Shown: positions 1-10,925 of the stretch, piece by piece
Position numbering within the stretch: position 1 is the first letter of the stretch
Layout: the number at the start of each line of letters is the position of its first letter
DNA from: Paraspadella gotoi
Taxonomy: Eukaryota > Chaetognatha
NCBI GenBank assembly: GCA_051294375.1
Contig: CM119264.1
Coordinates: forward strand, 22,200,709-22,264,708
Direction: 5' to 3'
Length of the DNA stretch: 64,000 nucleotides
Notes under the pieces: generated by a model
Seen by the model: only the letters and a program-made list of their open reading frames with translations
The model's database searches: none
Told to the model about the DNA's origin: nothing
Program-made: the position numbers and the translations under genes

Positions 1-17
1 CCTTGACTATTTGTCTT

Positions 18-125
<108 letters not shown>

Positions 126-183
126 TACCACTTCCAAATCATTTAAATATAATTAAAATAATGTAATTAAAAAGAACCTTTTG

Positions 184-270
184 TTAAAAAAAAAGAAGCT
201 TGAGAAGCCTCCTACTCCCCTCTTTCCCGATCACGTCGAACGAGTGATCATTCTCTTCGATATTAATGAG
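184..270 (-). CDS. Candidate terminal exon, 28 residues, unknown product
   Basis: On the minus strand a pyrimidine-rich tract ending in CAG (just above 270) is followed by an open frame of 28 codons that closes with TAA at 186-184. The peptide begins LINIEENDHSF and ends RRLLKLLFF. The acceptor is strong and the frame enters in phase 0, but the stop lies in a run of nine T, so one homopolymer error would change it. No donor exon was recognised upstream on this strand. I do not recognise the protein; it could be the 3' end of a gene whose other exons lie beyond the inverted repeat. Confidence 0.35.
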   Translation of the reverse strand, partial: LINIEENDHSFDVIGKEGSRRLLKLLFF

Positions 271-819
271 CTGAAGACGGCGAAAGAAATTGAGAGGCGG
301 AATGAAGAGAAAATAAAAGAAAAAAGTGGAGCGAAGGAAAACTTAAAGGCATAGAGGGGCAGAATGCAAAGAAATAAATAGAGAGGTGAGTTAACCATAA
401 AATCTAATTATATTATTTATTATTTTATTAATAAGGATAAAACGAAACGACCGTCAATCGCCCATAATTGTTTCCGCCACAATAAGACAAATGACTTAAA
501 TAACCGAAATTCCATCCGAAAGAATTCGTCCAAAGTGTTTTTTCATTCCACTCACCATAACATTATCATGCGCCGCTTTGACGTCTCACACTTTAATTTT
601 TCTCTCCCCCGCGAATCCCTACCTCCAAGACGTTTTCCCTCCACATTCACACTCTGATGTTTTCCACTCACATTCACGCTTCGACGTCCCGCGCGGTTTT
701 CACACGCTCGGTCGACGGGCGACGAGACGTCACCGACGACGAACCAAGTTTTTTTTTCTGCGGGGAAACTAATTACTCTTCTCTCTCAGAAAAGAAAGAA
801 TAAAAAAATAAGAAAAAAA
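271..819. other. Non-coding stretch, no gene seen
   Basis: AT-rich and purine-rich sequence, then a GC-richer patch at 560-770 with a short plus-strand open frame (578-772) of low-complexity His/Ser/Arg composition. I do not take that frame as a gene. Confidence 0.5.
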
Positions 820-1743
820 AACAATATTAATATCATCAGAAACGCCCCTTTTAAAAAAATGAAGAGAATGATTATACTTACCGCAAGCTCTAAAATAAAA
901 ATTAAGCTGCCGATTTGCAAATTGACAGCTTTTTTTTACCGGCCGCTGTAAAAATTGTCACCATGTGTATAACCATTCGGTAAACAAACTACCTTCTTCA
1001 ATTCACCTTTTTCAGTATTTTGAAATTGTGATTTTAGAAATTAATCTAGTTTTGTTCACGCAGTCCCATTCGGACTCTGCAATTATCATTTTTTTTTTCT
1101 CAATTAATTTTATCGTCCACAAAAATCCTTTTAATAGCCCGTCATTCACTTCTCTTCTCACTTCTCTTCGCTTCACTTGCCAATTCTCATTCATTCCTCC
1201 TCCCTCTTCACTTCTCTCAGTCGTCTGCTTCGAAAAATTGCTTCCTTCAAATTGGGACCAAGACGTTGAAAGCCCGTCGTCTAGCTCCATCGATCCCTGT
1301 TCAACCGCCACCAAAATTTTCAAAGTCAGTCATATTTATTTATTTGTATTTTTTATTTTTTTTAGATTTTTCTTTTCAAAAAAAAATATCACAAAGGTTT
1401 TGCCGTTGCGGCAAAAAAAATATCTTAAATACTTCATGGATTTCCGCAAAATTTTCTTCTCAGTTGATCCGTCTTTCAAAAAAAAAAAAAACTTTTCAGC
1501 TCAGTTGCAGAAGTTGGAAAATCTTTAGAATCAATTTTGACTCTCAATTTTTCAAAAATCATCTTTTCTTTTTGATCTTTTATCTTCGCCGAGTTCGAAA
1601 GACGAAAAAAAATGTTTTCTCGAGAATTTTTTGGTTCGATGAATTATTAACATACAATATTTTTTTTAGAAAAATATTTTACAGCTCTCCCCCTGCTTTT
1701 GTCTTAGTTCTTCTCTTCTTCTCCTCATCTCTCTCTTTTCTCT

Positions 1744-1780
<37 letters not shown>

Positions 1781-2853
1781 GTCGCCTCCCCTGACCTCTG
1801 ACTCTGATCTGACTCTGCGCCATCTCCATCCACATTCTGACACACACGATCAACGTTCAATCCAGACTCGCCGATTCGCTCTTCACCCCCTCAATTTCTC
1901 ACAAAACCCTCTCTCGCCTTGACTTCAATTCTGAGCGAGGATTTGTTTTCCTGGTCCCATTCTCGACGGCCTGCATGAATATTCCATCCCGTCAATGTAG
2001 TGTTAAGAATGAAAAAAAGATATTGAAAAAAGAAAATTGGATGAAAAAAAAAAAAAAAAGGAGAAAAAATAATGGAAAGAAAGTTACGAAAAATATAAGC
2101 TAAAAGTTTGTTCAAATGAAAGAAAGAAAAAAAAAAAAAAAAATATAAGAAAGAAAGAAAGAAAGAAAGAAATAATTGAACAAAACATAGATAGAAAGAA
2201 AGTAAAATGAGAGAAAGATAAAAAACGACCAACGACAACCACGAAGACGACGTTCATAAAGAAATTCGTGATAACTACAGCTACAAAAACTATTTCTATC
2301 GAGCGCTGGCTCTTCCTCCATTCTTCAACCCTATGACCACGCCCACTCCAAAACAAACCAAATTTCGGTTTTTCGCTATCCCATCCCTTCCATCAACTTC
2401 CCCATCCTTCCCCACACTTTTCCCCATTCCCTTCCCCATCCCTTCCATCACTTCCCCATCACTTCCCCATTTCCCTTCCCCATTCCCTTCCACCATCCCT
2501 TCCCCATCCCTTCCCATCACTTCCCTATCACTTCCCATCCCTTCCCCATCCCTTCCCCATCCCTTCCCCATTCACTTCCCCCATCCCTTCCCCATCACTT
2601 TCCCCATCACCTTTCCCCATCCTCCACCTCGTTATCGTCCTCGACGGAGCGGCCCCGTTCCGTTTCCTTTTCGCGTGAATTCGAAACACGGGGTCAGTGG
2701 ATTCTGTCACGCCCCTTCTCCCTTCTCCGCCCCCCAAAACCAGCCTCGTTCAAAGGAATAAGGGGGTGTGAGAAAGAGGCTGTGAAAATGAAATGGGTAA
2801 GGTATCGGGTGAGTAAAAAAGGGATTGGCGGAAGTTGATCGAAATTCGGCGGG
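820..2853 (+). repeat. Left arm of large imperfect inverted repeat
   Basis: This 2-kb segment is found again in reverse complement at 3174-5120. The match can be followed from the outer end (AATATTAATATCATCAGA at about 823) through the CACCATGTGTATAACC motif at 960, the CT tract at 1740, the tetra/decanucleotide tract at 2381-2627, and up to AAATTCGGCGG at 2843. The arms differ by substitutions and many one-base indels. Open frames within it are low-complexity (Ser/Leu, Phe, Lys) and are not called as genes. Confidence 0.9.
2381..2627. repeat. CCCTTCCCCAT-type minisatellite (left arm)
   Basis: About 20 variants of a 10-12 bp unit (CATCCCTTCCC / CATCACTTCCC) in tandem. Its inverted counterpart lies at 3395-3613 in the right arm. 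Long Pro/Ser-rich or Gly/Glu-rich open frames across it are repeat translation. Confidence 0.85.
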
Positions 2854-2908
2854 AAAATGAGATCGAGTTTTCCCTCGGATGCTATTTGGCACGAGTTTTT
2901 GATTTTTT

Positions 2909-2941
<33 letters not shown>

Positions 2942-3148
2942 CTCGCATTCGGCGAATAACTAGTGGTGACTAATTGGGGGCAGGGAGCGCGAGGGGGGGG
3001 GGCGCATTCGAAATGGAACTTAGGAAAACTCGTTTCCTTTCTTTTCCCCCCAGCCATTTTCGTAGTCATGATTATTGATTTTCAGATTCTACTACTAAAA
3101 TTAAAAAGACCCCCCCCCCAGAAAAAATATGCATTTTTTCAGAGAATA

Positions 3149-3173
3149 NNNNNNNNNNNNNNNNNNNNNNNNN
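3149..3173. other. Assembly gap (25 N)
   Basis: Twenty-five N between the inverted arms. The 295 bp between the left arm end (2853) and the gap are a unique spacer, including a T26-type run at 2915-2939 and a C-run at 3111. Confidence 0.99.
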
Positions 3174-4188
3174 CCGCCGAATTTCGATTCAACTCGCCAT
3201 CCCTTTTTTACTCACCCGATCCCTTACCCATTTCATTTTCACAGCCTCATTTCTCACCCCCCCCTTATTCCTTTGAACGAGGCTGAGTTTTGGGGGGCGG
3301 AGAGGGAAGGGGCGTGACGGAATCCAACTGACCCCGTGTTTCGATTCACGCGAAGGAAACGAACGGCGGCGCTCCGTCGAGGACGATAACGGAGGGTGGA
3401 GGATGGGGAAGTGATGGGGAAGTAATGGGGAAGGGAATGGGGAAGTGATGGGGAAGGGATGGGGAAGGGATGGGAAGGATGGGAAGTGATGGGGAAGTGA
3501 TGGGGAAGGATGGGGAAGGGATGGGGAAGTGATGGGAAGGATGGGGAAGTTGATGGGGAAGTGATGGGAAGGGATGGGGAAGTGATGGGGAAGTGATGGG
3601 GGAAGTACCATGCAGGAAGGGATGGGATAGCGAAAAAACCGAAACTTTGGTTTGTTTTGAGTGGGCGTGGTCATAGGGTTGAAGATGAGGAAGAGCCAGC
3701 GCTCATAGAAATAGTTGTAGCTGTAGTTATCACAATGTTCTTTATGAACGTCGTCTTCGTGGTTGTCGTTGTCGTTTTTATCTTTCTCATTTTACTTTCT
3801 TTCTATCTATGTTTGTTCAATATTTCTTTCTTTCTTTCTTTCTTTCTTTATTTTTTCTTTTTTTTTTCTTTCTTTCATTTGAACATACTTTTACTTATAT
3901 TTTTCGTACTTTCTTTCCATTATTTTTTTTCTTCTTTTTTTTCTTCATCCAATTTTCTTTTTTCAATATCTTTTTTTCATTCTTAACTACATGACGGGAT
4001 GGAATATTCATGCAGGCCGTCGAGGATGGGACCAGGAAAACAAATCCTCGCTCAGAATTGAGTCAAGGCGAGAGAGGGGTTTGAGATTGAGGGGGGGGTG
4101 AGAGCGGATCGGGAGTCTGGATTGAACGTGATCGGTTGTCAGATGTGGGATGGAGATGGCGCAGAGTCAGAGTCAGAGTCAGAGTCAG

Positions 4189-4225
<37 letters not shown>

Positions 4226-5120
4226 CAGAGAGAGAGAGAGAAAGAGAGAAAGAGAGAGAGAAAGAGAGAAGAAAGAGAGAGGGAGGGGGAAGAGCTGAAT
4301 ATTTTTATAAAAAAAATATTGTATTTAATAATTCTCGAACAAAAAATTCTCGGAGAAAACATTTTTTTCGCTTCGACTCCGAAGAAAAAGAAAAAGAAAA
4401 GATGATTTTTGAAAAATTGAGAGTCAAAATTGATTCTAAAGATTTTCACTTCTGCAACTGAGCTGAAAAGTTTTTTTTTTTTTGAAGACGGAATCAACTG
4501 ACAAGAAAATTTGCGGAAAATCATGAAGTATTTTAGATATTTTTTTGCCGCAAACGGCAAACCTTTGTGAATATTTTTTTTTTTGAAAAAGAAAAATCTA
4601 AAAAAAATAAAAAATACAATAAATAAATATGACTGACTTTGAAAATTTTGGTGGCGTTGAACCAGGGATCGATGGAGCAGACGACGGCTTTCACGTCTTG
4701 GTCCAATTTGAAGGAAGCAATTTTCGAAGCAGACGACTGAGAGAGTGAAGAGGGGAGGAAGGAATGAATGAGATTGGCAGAAGTGAACGAAGAGAAGTGA
4801 GAAGAGAAGTGAATGACGGCATTAAAAGGATTTTTGTGGACGATAATTAATTGAGAAAAAAAAATGATATTGCAAGAGTCCGAATGGGACTCGTGAACAA
4901 AACTAGATTAATTCTAAAATCACAATTTCAAATACTGAAAAAGGTGAATTGAAGAAGGTAGTTTGTTACCGAATGGTTATACACATGGTGACAATTTTAC
5001 AAGCGCCGGTAAAAAAAGCTGTCATTTGCAAACCAGCTTAATTTTTATTTTAGAGCTTTCGTAAGTATATCATTCTCTTCATTTTTTAAAGGGCTTTCTG
5101 ATGATATTAATATTGTTCAT
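3174..5120 (-). repeat. Right arm of large imperfect inverted repeat
   Basis: Reverse complement of 820-2853 with scattered indels. It starts exactly at the end of the N gap (CCGCCGAATTTCGATT) and its outer end is ATGATATTAATATTGTTC near 5100-5117. It contains the mirrored GA tract at 4195-4290 and the mirrored minisatellite at 3395-3613. Confidence 0.9.
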
Positions 5121-5560
5121 ATCTTAATAAATACTTTGTTTAAAAAAGTGCTAAAAGTTTAAAACAAAATTTAATTTAAAAACAGTGAGTTGGAAAATGA
5201 AACCCGATTTAACAAGCCAACTTTCTCCACTCATTTTCAAGGCATATCTTAACTGATCAATATAAAATTTGAACACATAAATGACTTTAATATTTTTTAC
5301 TCAACTAATTTTTAAAATCAATGAAATAACCACTGGTTTGCAAATAACAGCGTTTTTTTTACCGGCGCTTGTAAAATTTTCACCATGTATTTATAAAAAC
5401 TTATTTGTGAAAAGAATTAAAATATCTCAATAGTATCTGAAAAGCGAACGAAGAAACAATTCACTTTAATTTTCTTCATTTCGTTAGTTTTCAAACAGAT
5501 AAAAAAAAGACTCCCTCGTATTTTCCGACTCAATAACTCAATAAAAAAAGACTTTGGCGA
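5121..5560. other. AT-rich non-coding stretch with a third copy of the arm-end motif
   Basis: No gene is seen. Positions 5335-5392 (TTTGCAAATAACAGCG, a T-run, ACCGGCGCTTGTAAAATTTT, CACCATGTAT) resemble the left arm at 914-966 in the same orientation and the right arm at 4985-5035 inverted, so this roughly 55-bp motif exists three times. Confidence 0.6.
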
Positions 5561-5778
5561 AAAAGAAAAAAAAAGAAAAAAGAGAGAGTAAAGTGAAAAG
5601 ACGAATTAATATTTTTTTTCTCCTTTTTTCTCTTCTGTTTTCTCTCTTTTACTTTTTTTTCTTCTTTTCTCTTTCTTCCTTTTTTTTTCTCCATTTCTCT
5701 CTCTTCCTTTTTTTTTCTTCTTTTCTCTCTCTCTCCGCTCGCTCGCACTTCTCTTTCCATCTCTCCGCTTTCTCAAAC

Positions 5779-5844
5779 TCAAAGCTCCAGCTGCCATCTT
5801 CTCAGTCCTTGCCATTCTATCTGCCGGGCGTTATTAGTCTCTTC

Positions 5845-5875
<31 letters not shown>

Positions 5876-5994
5876 TCGCAGTCGTTTTCGCCATCGGTCT
5901 GAGTAGACGTCGCAGTCTTCGTCTCCTTTTTAAATTTTAATGCTTTTGGCGAAATCGTCGTCGTTGTAGTCGTAGTCGTTTTTAATGTGGTCAC
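5779..5994 (-). CDS. Acidic protein C-terminus, unknown function
   Basis: A minus-strand open frame of 71 codons ending with TGA at 5781-5779. Its second half reads KETKTATSTQTDGEND followed by a block of Asp with Ser (pattern DDDDSDDDSDDEE, a typical casein-kinase-2-like acidic Ser context), then NNARQIEWQGLRRWQLEL and stop. The first 20 residues are mostly Thr from a GAC/ACG repeat. A possible acceptor (AAAAAG) precedes GAGACGAAG, so the real exon may start there. It lies 0.9 kb downstream of the phosphatase exons on the same strand, but I see nothing that ties it to that enzyme. Function unknown. Confidence 0.45.
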
Positions 5995-6416
5995 TCGATA
6001 ATATTATCGCATCGCAGATTCGCAGGGCATAGTAGGCGTTATGGATCATTGTCATCATCATCATCATTGACTTCATCATCGTCATCATCGTGATCGTCGT
6101 CGCCCTCATAATGATAGCGTTTGTTCTCCCATTACAGTCATGTGCCCAAAAAACGCGCCACTTTATTTCAAACTTAAAAATCACTCTATATACTTGAATT
6201 GAAAAAAAAAGTTTAGTATAAGTTTTATTTAAAAATTGGGCCTTCTGTTTTAATAGAGCGTCTGGAATTTAAAGTTATAAAGTGGGGCGGTTTTTTTTGG
6301 ACAGGAGTGTACTGTAGTCACTCTCGGCGTCGGCGTCACTGACGACGAGAAAACTCATAATGACCCGAATCATGAATGGATAAAATATGACCCAAAAATT
6401 GGGAGAAAACTCTTTC

Positions 6417-6452
6417 TCTCTCTCTCTCTCTCCGTCTCTCTCTCTCTCTCTT
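6417..6452. repeat. (CT)n microsatellite
   Basis: Short CT tract with one CCG interruption. Confidence 0.85.
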
Positions 6453-6507
6453 CATTCTTTTGAATCGCGTTGTGGGTGAGGCTTTTTCCTTTCTCCTCAT
6501 TACGAGT

Positions 6508-6756
6508 AAAGCCATCTGGGTCGATTTCTTTCGACGTCGTCATGGTCGTTGTCGTCGTCGTTTTCGTCGTCATCGTCCACAATTTTATGGCCATGATCTT
6601 CCTAATCATCGTCGTGAATAATAAACAGAAAGAGATTGTCAAAAGGACGGCCATCATCATTGTCGTCGTCCTGATTGTCGTCGTCATCGTTGTCGTCGTA
6701 CTTTTGGTCGTTGTCTTCGTCCTCGTCGTCTTTTTTGATTGATGTATCTTCCAAAA
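6508..6756 (-). other. Asp-rich reading frame broken by one TAG; GAC/GAT tract or decayed exon
   Basis: On the minus strand a frame starts near EDTSIKKDDEDEDND, runs through Asp/Asn-rich sequence and DGRPFDNLFLFIIHDDD to a TAG at about 6602. The same frame then continues EDHGHKIVDDDDENDDD and ends ERNRPRWLYS with a TAA. Composition is driven by GAC/GAT repeats. It lies just downstream of the phosphatase exon 4, where the rest of that enzyme would be expected, but it has no phosphatase motifs. Confidence 0.35.
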
Positions 6757-6896
6757 AAGAAAAAAAAAAAAAATGAACTCCCATAACAAAAATTCTCGCG
6801 AGATTGCGTCCAAAGAAAGGAGGGTTCCCCACCAAAGCCCACCATCTCACCATTCACCGCAACCACTATCGCGCAGCACCTTGTATTTCCTCTTAC

Positions 6897-8552
6897 CTCG
6901 TAAGGTTCCACAGGGACTGTATCGTCTCCGAATCCCAGGAAACGAACGTTCGTCATTTCCAGTTCCTCCTGTGATGACAACAACAACGATGATGTTTACG
7001 ACGGTGATGATGGTAAAAACGTTAACGATCTTAACAATTTAATAAGTAGTGTAAGGTGAAATAGTGATAAAAAGAAAGATTATATTTTTGTATTTTCTCC
7101 ATTTCCGTTTTTTTTTTTGGTCTCGATGGGCGGGATAGGGGTGAAAACAAGGCGGAGCCAATGATGCTGGCCAAAAAAAAAATGGTCAGGTCCGTCGGTC
7201 AGTTTGTCGGGCAATCGCGGGCTTTTTCGCGCCAACGAATCTGGTGGTGCTTCTCTGGGTGACCGTGGCGCAGGCAGGGGCGGTGTCGGTGGCTGGTGGC
7301 GGTATTTGGCGGCGGGGTAGAGTCCCTGACCGAAAAAGGAGGAGAAGAGTTTGTTTTGACTTTTGAGGAGGAACTTCGGGTCAAGGGTCGGGATATGGGC
7401 GTGGGGGGGGGCGTATATTTAGGAATGGGAGGATCAATAGTTGAGATCTGGATTTTCTTCATCCTCTCGGTCTTGGCACGAGGATTGTCTTAGGTGGGCG
7501 GAGATTCTCAATTTTCTTCTCTCAGTTTTGACTTTTTACTAAGAGAGATATATCATCAAAGCTTTTTTTAAATATCTATTAAAATGAGATGAGTATGGAC
7601 ATACGGGCGAGATAGGTTCCTGGGGAACAACAAGCGTTTACGACGAGTATTTATTAATTCAAAGTCGTTCATCTTAACAATCTCTCTCTCTCTCTCTCTC
7701 ACCTTCAAACCGCCTTGGCAAAACATGTATGCTTTGTCGTATTTCTTCAAATTTTTTTCCAAGTATTTCTTCATCGCATAAGCGGCGGAAAATATTTGCT
7801 CCTGAAAGACATAAGGATCATTGGATAGTTCAAGTGCACTACAATAAACTGGCTTTTACTGTCTGCCGAAATTGCCAACCGCTGGAATTCCAATCAACAC
7901 TCACCTCTTTGACTCCCTTGATTCTCACCACTCGTTCGATCTTCTTAACGAATTGACTCCTCGTCAGTTGCGCGTTGTTCGTCACGAAGAAAATGTTCTT
8001 TCCCAAATCTCTGAAGAAAATGTTCGCGAATCACGATGCCTCGACTGCGATTCTTTTTTTAGGTGGACGACGTGACAACAAACAACATACAATCTAAGCT
8101 TTAATAGAAGGCCGATGCTCCGCTAAATTTTACAATCATTTTACTGCCAAATACCACGAATGATGACGAGCGAGAAACAAAAATTCAAGCGATTAAAGTG
8201 TCTTTCCTTCTGAAGAAAGAAAAAATAACAACATACTTTACTTTGGTAAAGAAACTTAACCTAAGCTGTCCTATCGACCACTACTCGATCACCCCTGCCT
8301 CGTTGCATTGCAACCCCATCGAAGCCACGCCCACCTAATCAATGAGAGGGTGTCCTCCACGCCCTCCAGCCGCGTGATCCCGTCCTCGCTCCACAGCGTC
8401 CCATCCAGATCGAAGATGAAATTGTCGAACGTCTCCACAAACTCGAGATAATTGTGGCGCCCGATCACAACCGGAAGTTGGAGTGGCGACTCGTCCGGCG
8501 GCGGCAGGAGGGTAAGGATCGGCCGGTCGTGTGGCGCAGTGTTTGCCGCCAT
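6897..8552 (-). CDS. HAD-family phosphatase, phosphoglycolate/pyridoxal-phosphate phosphatase-like, 5' four exons
   Basis: Four exons on the minus strand: 8552-8335, 8010-7905, 7801-7703 and 6968-6897, with introns bounded by GT..AG and matching phases, giving 165 residues from ATG at 8552. HAD motif I is DLDGTLW (Asp48 and Asp50 are the expected nucleophile and acid/base). Motif II is KNIFFVTNN (Thr83). Exon 3 reads EQIFSAAYAMKKYL and exon 4 EELEMTNVRFLGFGDD, both typical of the cap-side region of the PGP/PDXP (chronophin) branch, cytosolic enzymes that hydrolyse 2-phosphoglycolate, glycerol-3-phosphate or pyridoxal phosphate. The substrate cannot be told from this half. The C-terminal half (Lys motif III and GDxxxTD motif IV, about 140 residues) was not found below 6897. 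Either the introns are long, the 3' exons fall elsewhere, or the gene is truncated. A GC-rich block at 7190-7460 lies inside intron 3. Confidence 0.85.
7190..7460. other. GC-rich block inside intron 3 of the phosphatase gene
   Basis: Both strands have open frames here (plus 7296-7493, minus 7199-7462), but neither continues the phosphatase and neither is recognised. Exon 4 joins exon 3 in phase without it, so it is treated as intronic. Confidence 0.4.
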
Positions 8553-9065
8553 GGTGAGAGAGAGAGCGGGAATGATAGAGAAGAGTATGAGACGAGAAGA
8601 GAGAGAGACGACGACGAGAGAGATGAGAGAATGATCGAGCAGATCGAGAGAGAGACTGAACTAGCAGAGGAAGAGAGGGAGAGAAAATGGATTCTTTTCT
8701 AAAGTTTTGCAACGAAAATGTGTAACGGATTTTCGTTTTGTTAAAATCTTAACTTATCTTTCTTTCTTTCTTCGATGGAGGCGATAGTTATGGAATCCGG
8801 CAGAGAGACAGTGATGGAACGCCGACTTAGGAAAAATAAATAAAAGCGATGGTAAATCCCAGGGGTTCTGACTGAAATGTAACACTTTAGCAAAATAATT
8901 AAACACTGTTCGTGATTGAGTATAGGGAGAGCTTGAGCTTGGAAAAGTGTTTTGGGGCTGAATAGAGGATAATTGAGAAGGAAATTTAAATATCAAGGTC
9001 ACGTGGAATCGAGACAGTGAGAGAACGCAAAACTTTGTTGAATTGTTAAAAAAAAAGAAGTGGAA
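8553..9065. other. Non-coding, upstream of the phosphatase start
   Basis: GA-rich 5' flank (8553-8690) followed by AT-rich sequence. This would contain the 5' UTR and promoter of the minus-strand phosphatase gene. No TATA box or clear core element was identified. Confidence 0.4.
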
Positions 9066-9150
9066 AAAGACGACAACGACGACGAAGATGACGAAGAATT
9101 CAGCGATTTATTTTTCATTTATAAATCCACTATTTTTTTTCTCTTCTTCC

Positions 9151-9201
9151 AGATTTCTTCTGCTTCGTCGATTCCAAATGTGATTGACGACGTCAGTGTT
9201 T
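9151..9201 (+). CDS. Very short candidate terminal exon
   Basis: A textbook acceptor (T-rich run, CTCTTCTTCCAG) at about 9150 is followed by 16 codons, ISSASSIPNVIDDVSV, and TAG. An acidic frame (EVEKDDNDDEDDEEFSD) precedes the acceptor. Too short to identify. Confidence 0.25.
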
Positions 9202-9960
9202 AGTTTGAGAATAAGCAAAATATACAAAGTAAACAAATAGGGATGAAGAACTTGGGGAGCCCGGGGGGGTGGAGGAGATTCGGAACCGGGTCTCACTTTT
9301 GATGGTCGGTCTCGCGGGAAAGTCGGGGTTAAAGGAGGGATGAGCTGAGTTTAAACGACGGGGAGTTAAGATGAGGGATGCGGGTTTCGCTCTTGAAAGC
9401 GCGAGCTGCGTGAGGCAGATGATGTGAGTTACGAATTGGAAATGTCAAGCGACTTCAGTTTCTAAGAAATATTCCGTTCGACTCTGGCGTAAAAGAAAAA
9501 TTCCTATGCCAAAAACCGAAAGCTGGAAGCGTTAAGAGGAATGAATAGATAAGTGTATGAATGAATGAATTCGTAAATGAATGAATGAATGAATGATTTT
9601 GTGAAAAAAATAATGAATAAAGTGATGAAAGAATAAATGAAGTAAAGAATGAATATTGAATAAATTAATAAACAAATGAAAGAAAGAATCAAAGATGAAA
9701 AGAGGATTAAATTAATGAATGAAATTAAAAATCAATAAATCAATACATCAATAAATCAATAAATCAATAAATCCATAAACCAATTAATCAATAAATCAAT
9801 CAATAAATAAAAAATTAAATAAACATATAAATAAATTTTAAAAAATGATAAATAATATTAGATTTTTAATGCGTTTTTTCCGTTCATATTTTTAAAAAAA
9901 CTCCCAACGATTCATTTTAAGGAACAGGGAATAGGGAGAGTGAGAACAACAACTGTCGAT
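9202..9960. repeat. Degenerate AATG / AATAAATC tetranucleotide-rich region
   Basis: From about 9540 to 9840 the sequence is diverged GAATGAAT and CAATAAAT repeats. 9202-9540 shows nothing recognisable. Confidence 0.7.
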
Positions 9961-9992
9961 TAGCGAAAAGACAAAAGAATCATCTCCCGCCC

Positions 9993-10060
9993 ATGGCAGC
10001 GTCGGCGGCGGCAGCGTCGGCGGCGGCGGCAGCGGCGGAGGCAGTGGTGGGGACCGCGTT
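9993..10060. repeat. GCN trinucleotide tract (poly-Ala in either orientation)
   Basis: GCGGCGGCAGC-type repeats. The plus strand reads an Ala run after ATG at 9993 and the minus strand reads Ala/Asp. Neither flank is convincingly coding. Confidence 0.5.
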
Positions 10061-10197
10061 GTCATTGCCGATTCTTTGGCCTTTTCCTTCGGAGGCTCTT
10101 CTAAAAACCTGGTTCGGCATCTCAGGGCAATTTTGGGGAAAAATGGTCAGAAACTCTTTCCCATTATGCCATTTTTTGCTTTCTTTTGGTGTCTTGT

Positions 10198-10201
10198 TTG
10201 T

Positions 10202-10292
<91 letters not shown>
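10198..10292. repeat. (TTTC)n microsatellite
   Basis: About 24 copies of TTTC. Long Phe/Leu/Ser or Lys/Glu/Arg open frames here are repeat translation. Confidence 0.95.
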
Positions 10293-10293
<1 letters not shown>

Positions 10294-10685
10294 TTTTCTC
10301 CTTTCTTTTTCTCTTTATCTTTTTCGTCACAGGTTTTTCTTCTTCTCCTTCGCGTCTTCCGATACCAAATATGGAAAAAAGAAAAGCGAAGAGAAAGAAG
10401 AAAGATCAGGAACAAGAATGCGTCGCTTGCATTTTTTTCTCAAAGAATCCGTTTTTTTTTCCTACGACGAACTTTTCCTTTTGGAAAATCCTAGAAGATA
10501 ATTCTAGAATACTTTTAGATTTTTTTAGGAGAAAACAAACTACATATGTTGTGGTCATCAAATTAAACCTCGCGTTCTGCTCACGCGAACTGCTTTTCAT
10601 CATTCCTTTTGGTTTGTGATTGTGACTTTTCTGCCGTGAGTCGTTACGACGACGACGATGACGATGACGACGATGACGACGACGA

Positions 10686-10925
10686 TTGGCCATTTCACGC
10701 CCCGCCGGTTTTTCGTCCCCGGATGTTGTTTCGCCGTCGCTATTACCGACGTTGGCGCCGTCGCAGAATCAAGCGCCACCGCATCTGACGGAAACTCCGC
10801 CACCAAACGAGAAAGCCTTCTTCCTCCAGCCGCTGCAATCGCCGCCGTCGCCGCCTCAACCGCCGCCTGCGACCTCCGGCGGTGATCTAATCAGTCTTGA
10901 GAGAGAATGTCTCAGAAACTGCTGA
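10686..10925 (+). CDS. Proline-rich candidate terminal exon
   Basis: A plus-strand open frame of 79 codons ends with TGA at 10923-10925. It reads SRPAGFSSPDVVSPSLL, then Pro/Gln/Ala-rich sequence with a PPSPPQPPPATSGG stretch, then DLISLERECLRNC. Codons keep C/G in third positions. No convincing splice acceptor was found directly before it, and the upstream GACGAC tract (10646-10684) may mark its border. An acceptor (TCGTCACAG at about 10332) with a basic frame KAKRKKKDQEQE lies 350 bp upstream and could be a preceding exon. Function unknown. Confidence 0.35.
   Translation: MAISRPAGFSSPDVVSPSLLPTLAPSQNQAPPHLTETPPPNEKAFFLQPLQSPPSPPQPPPATSGGDLISLERECLRNC

Noticed and set aside
7199-7493. Extra phosphatase exon in the GC-rich block
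   Set aside because: Exon 3 joins exon 4 in phase without it, and the peptide on either strand has no HAD-family resemblance.
9540-9840. CRISPR-like or satellite array
   Set aside because: Irregular tetranucleotide drift with no constant repeat/spacer structure, and the DNA is eukaryotic.
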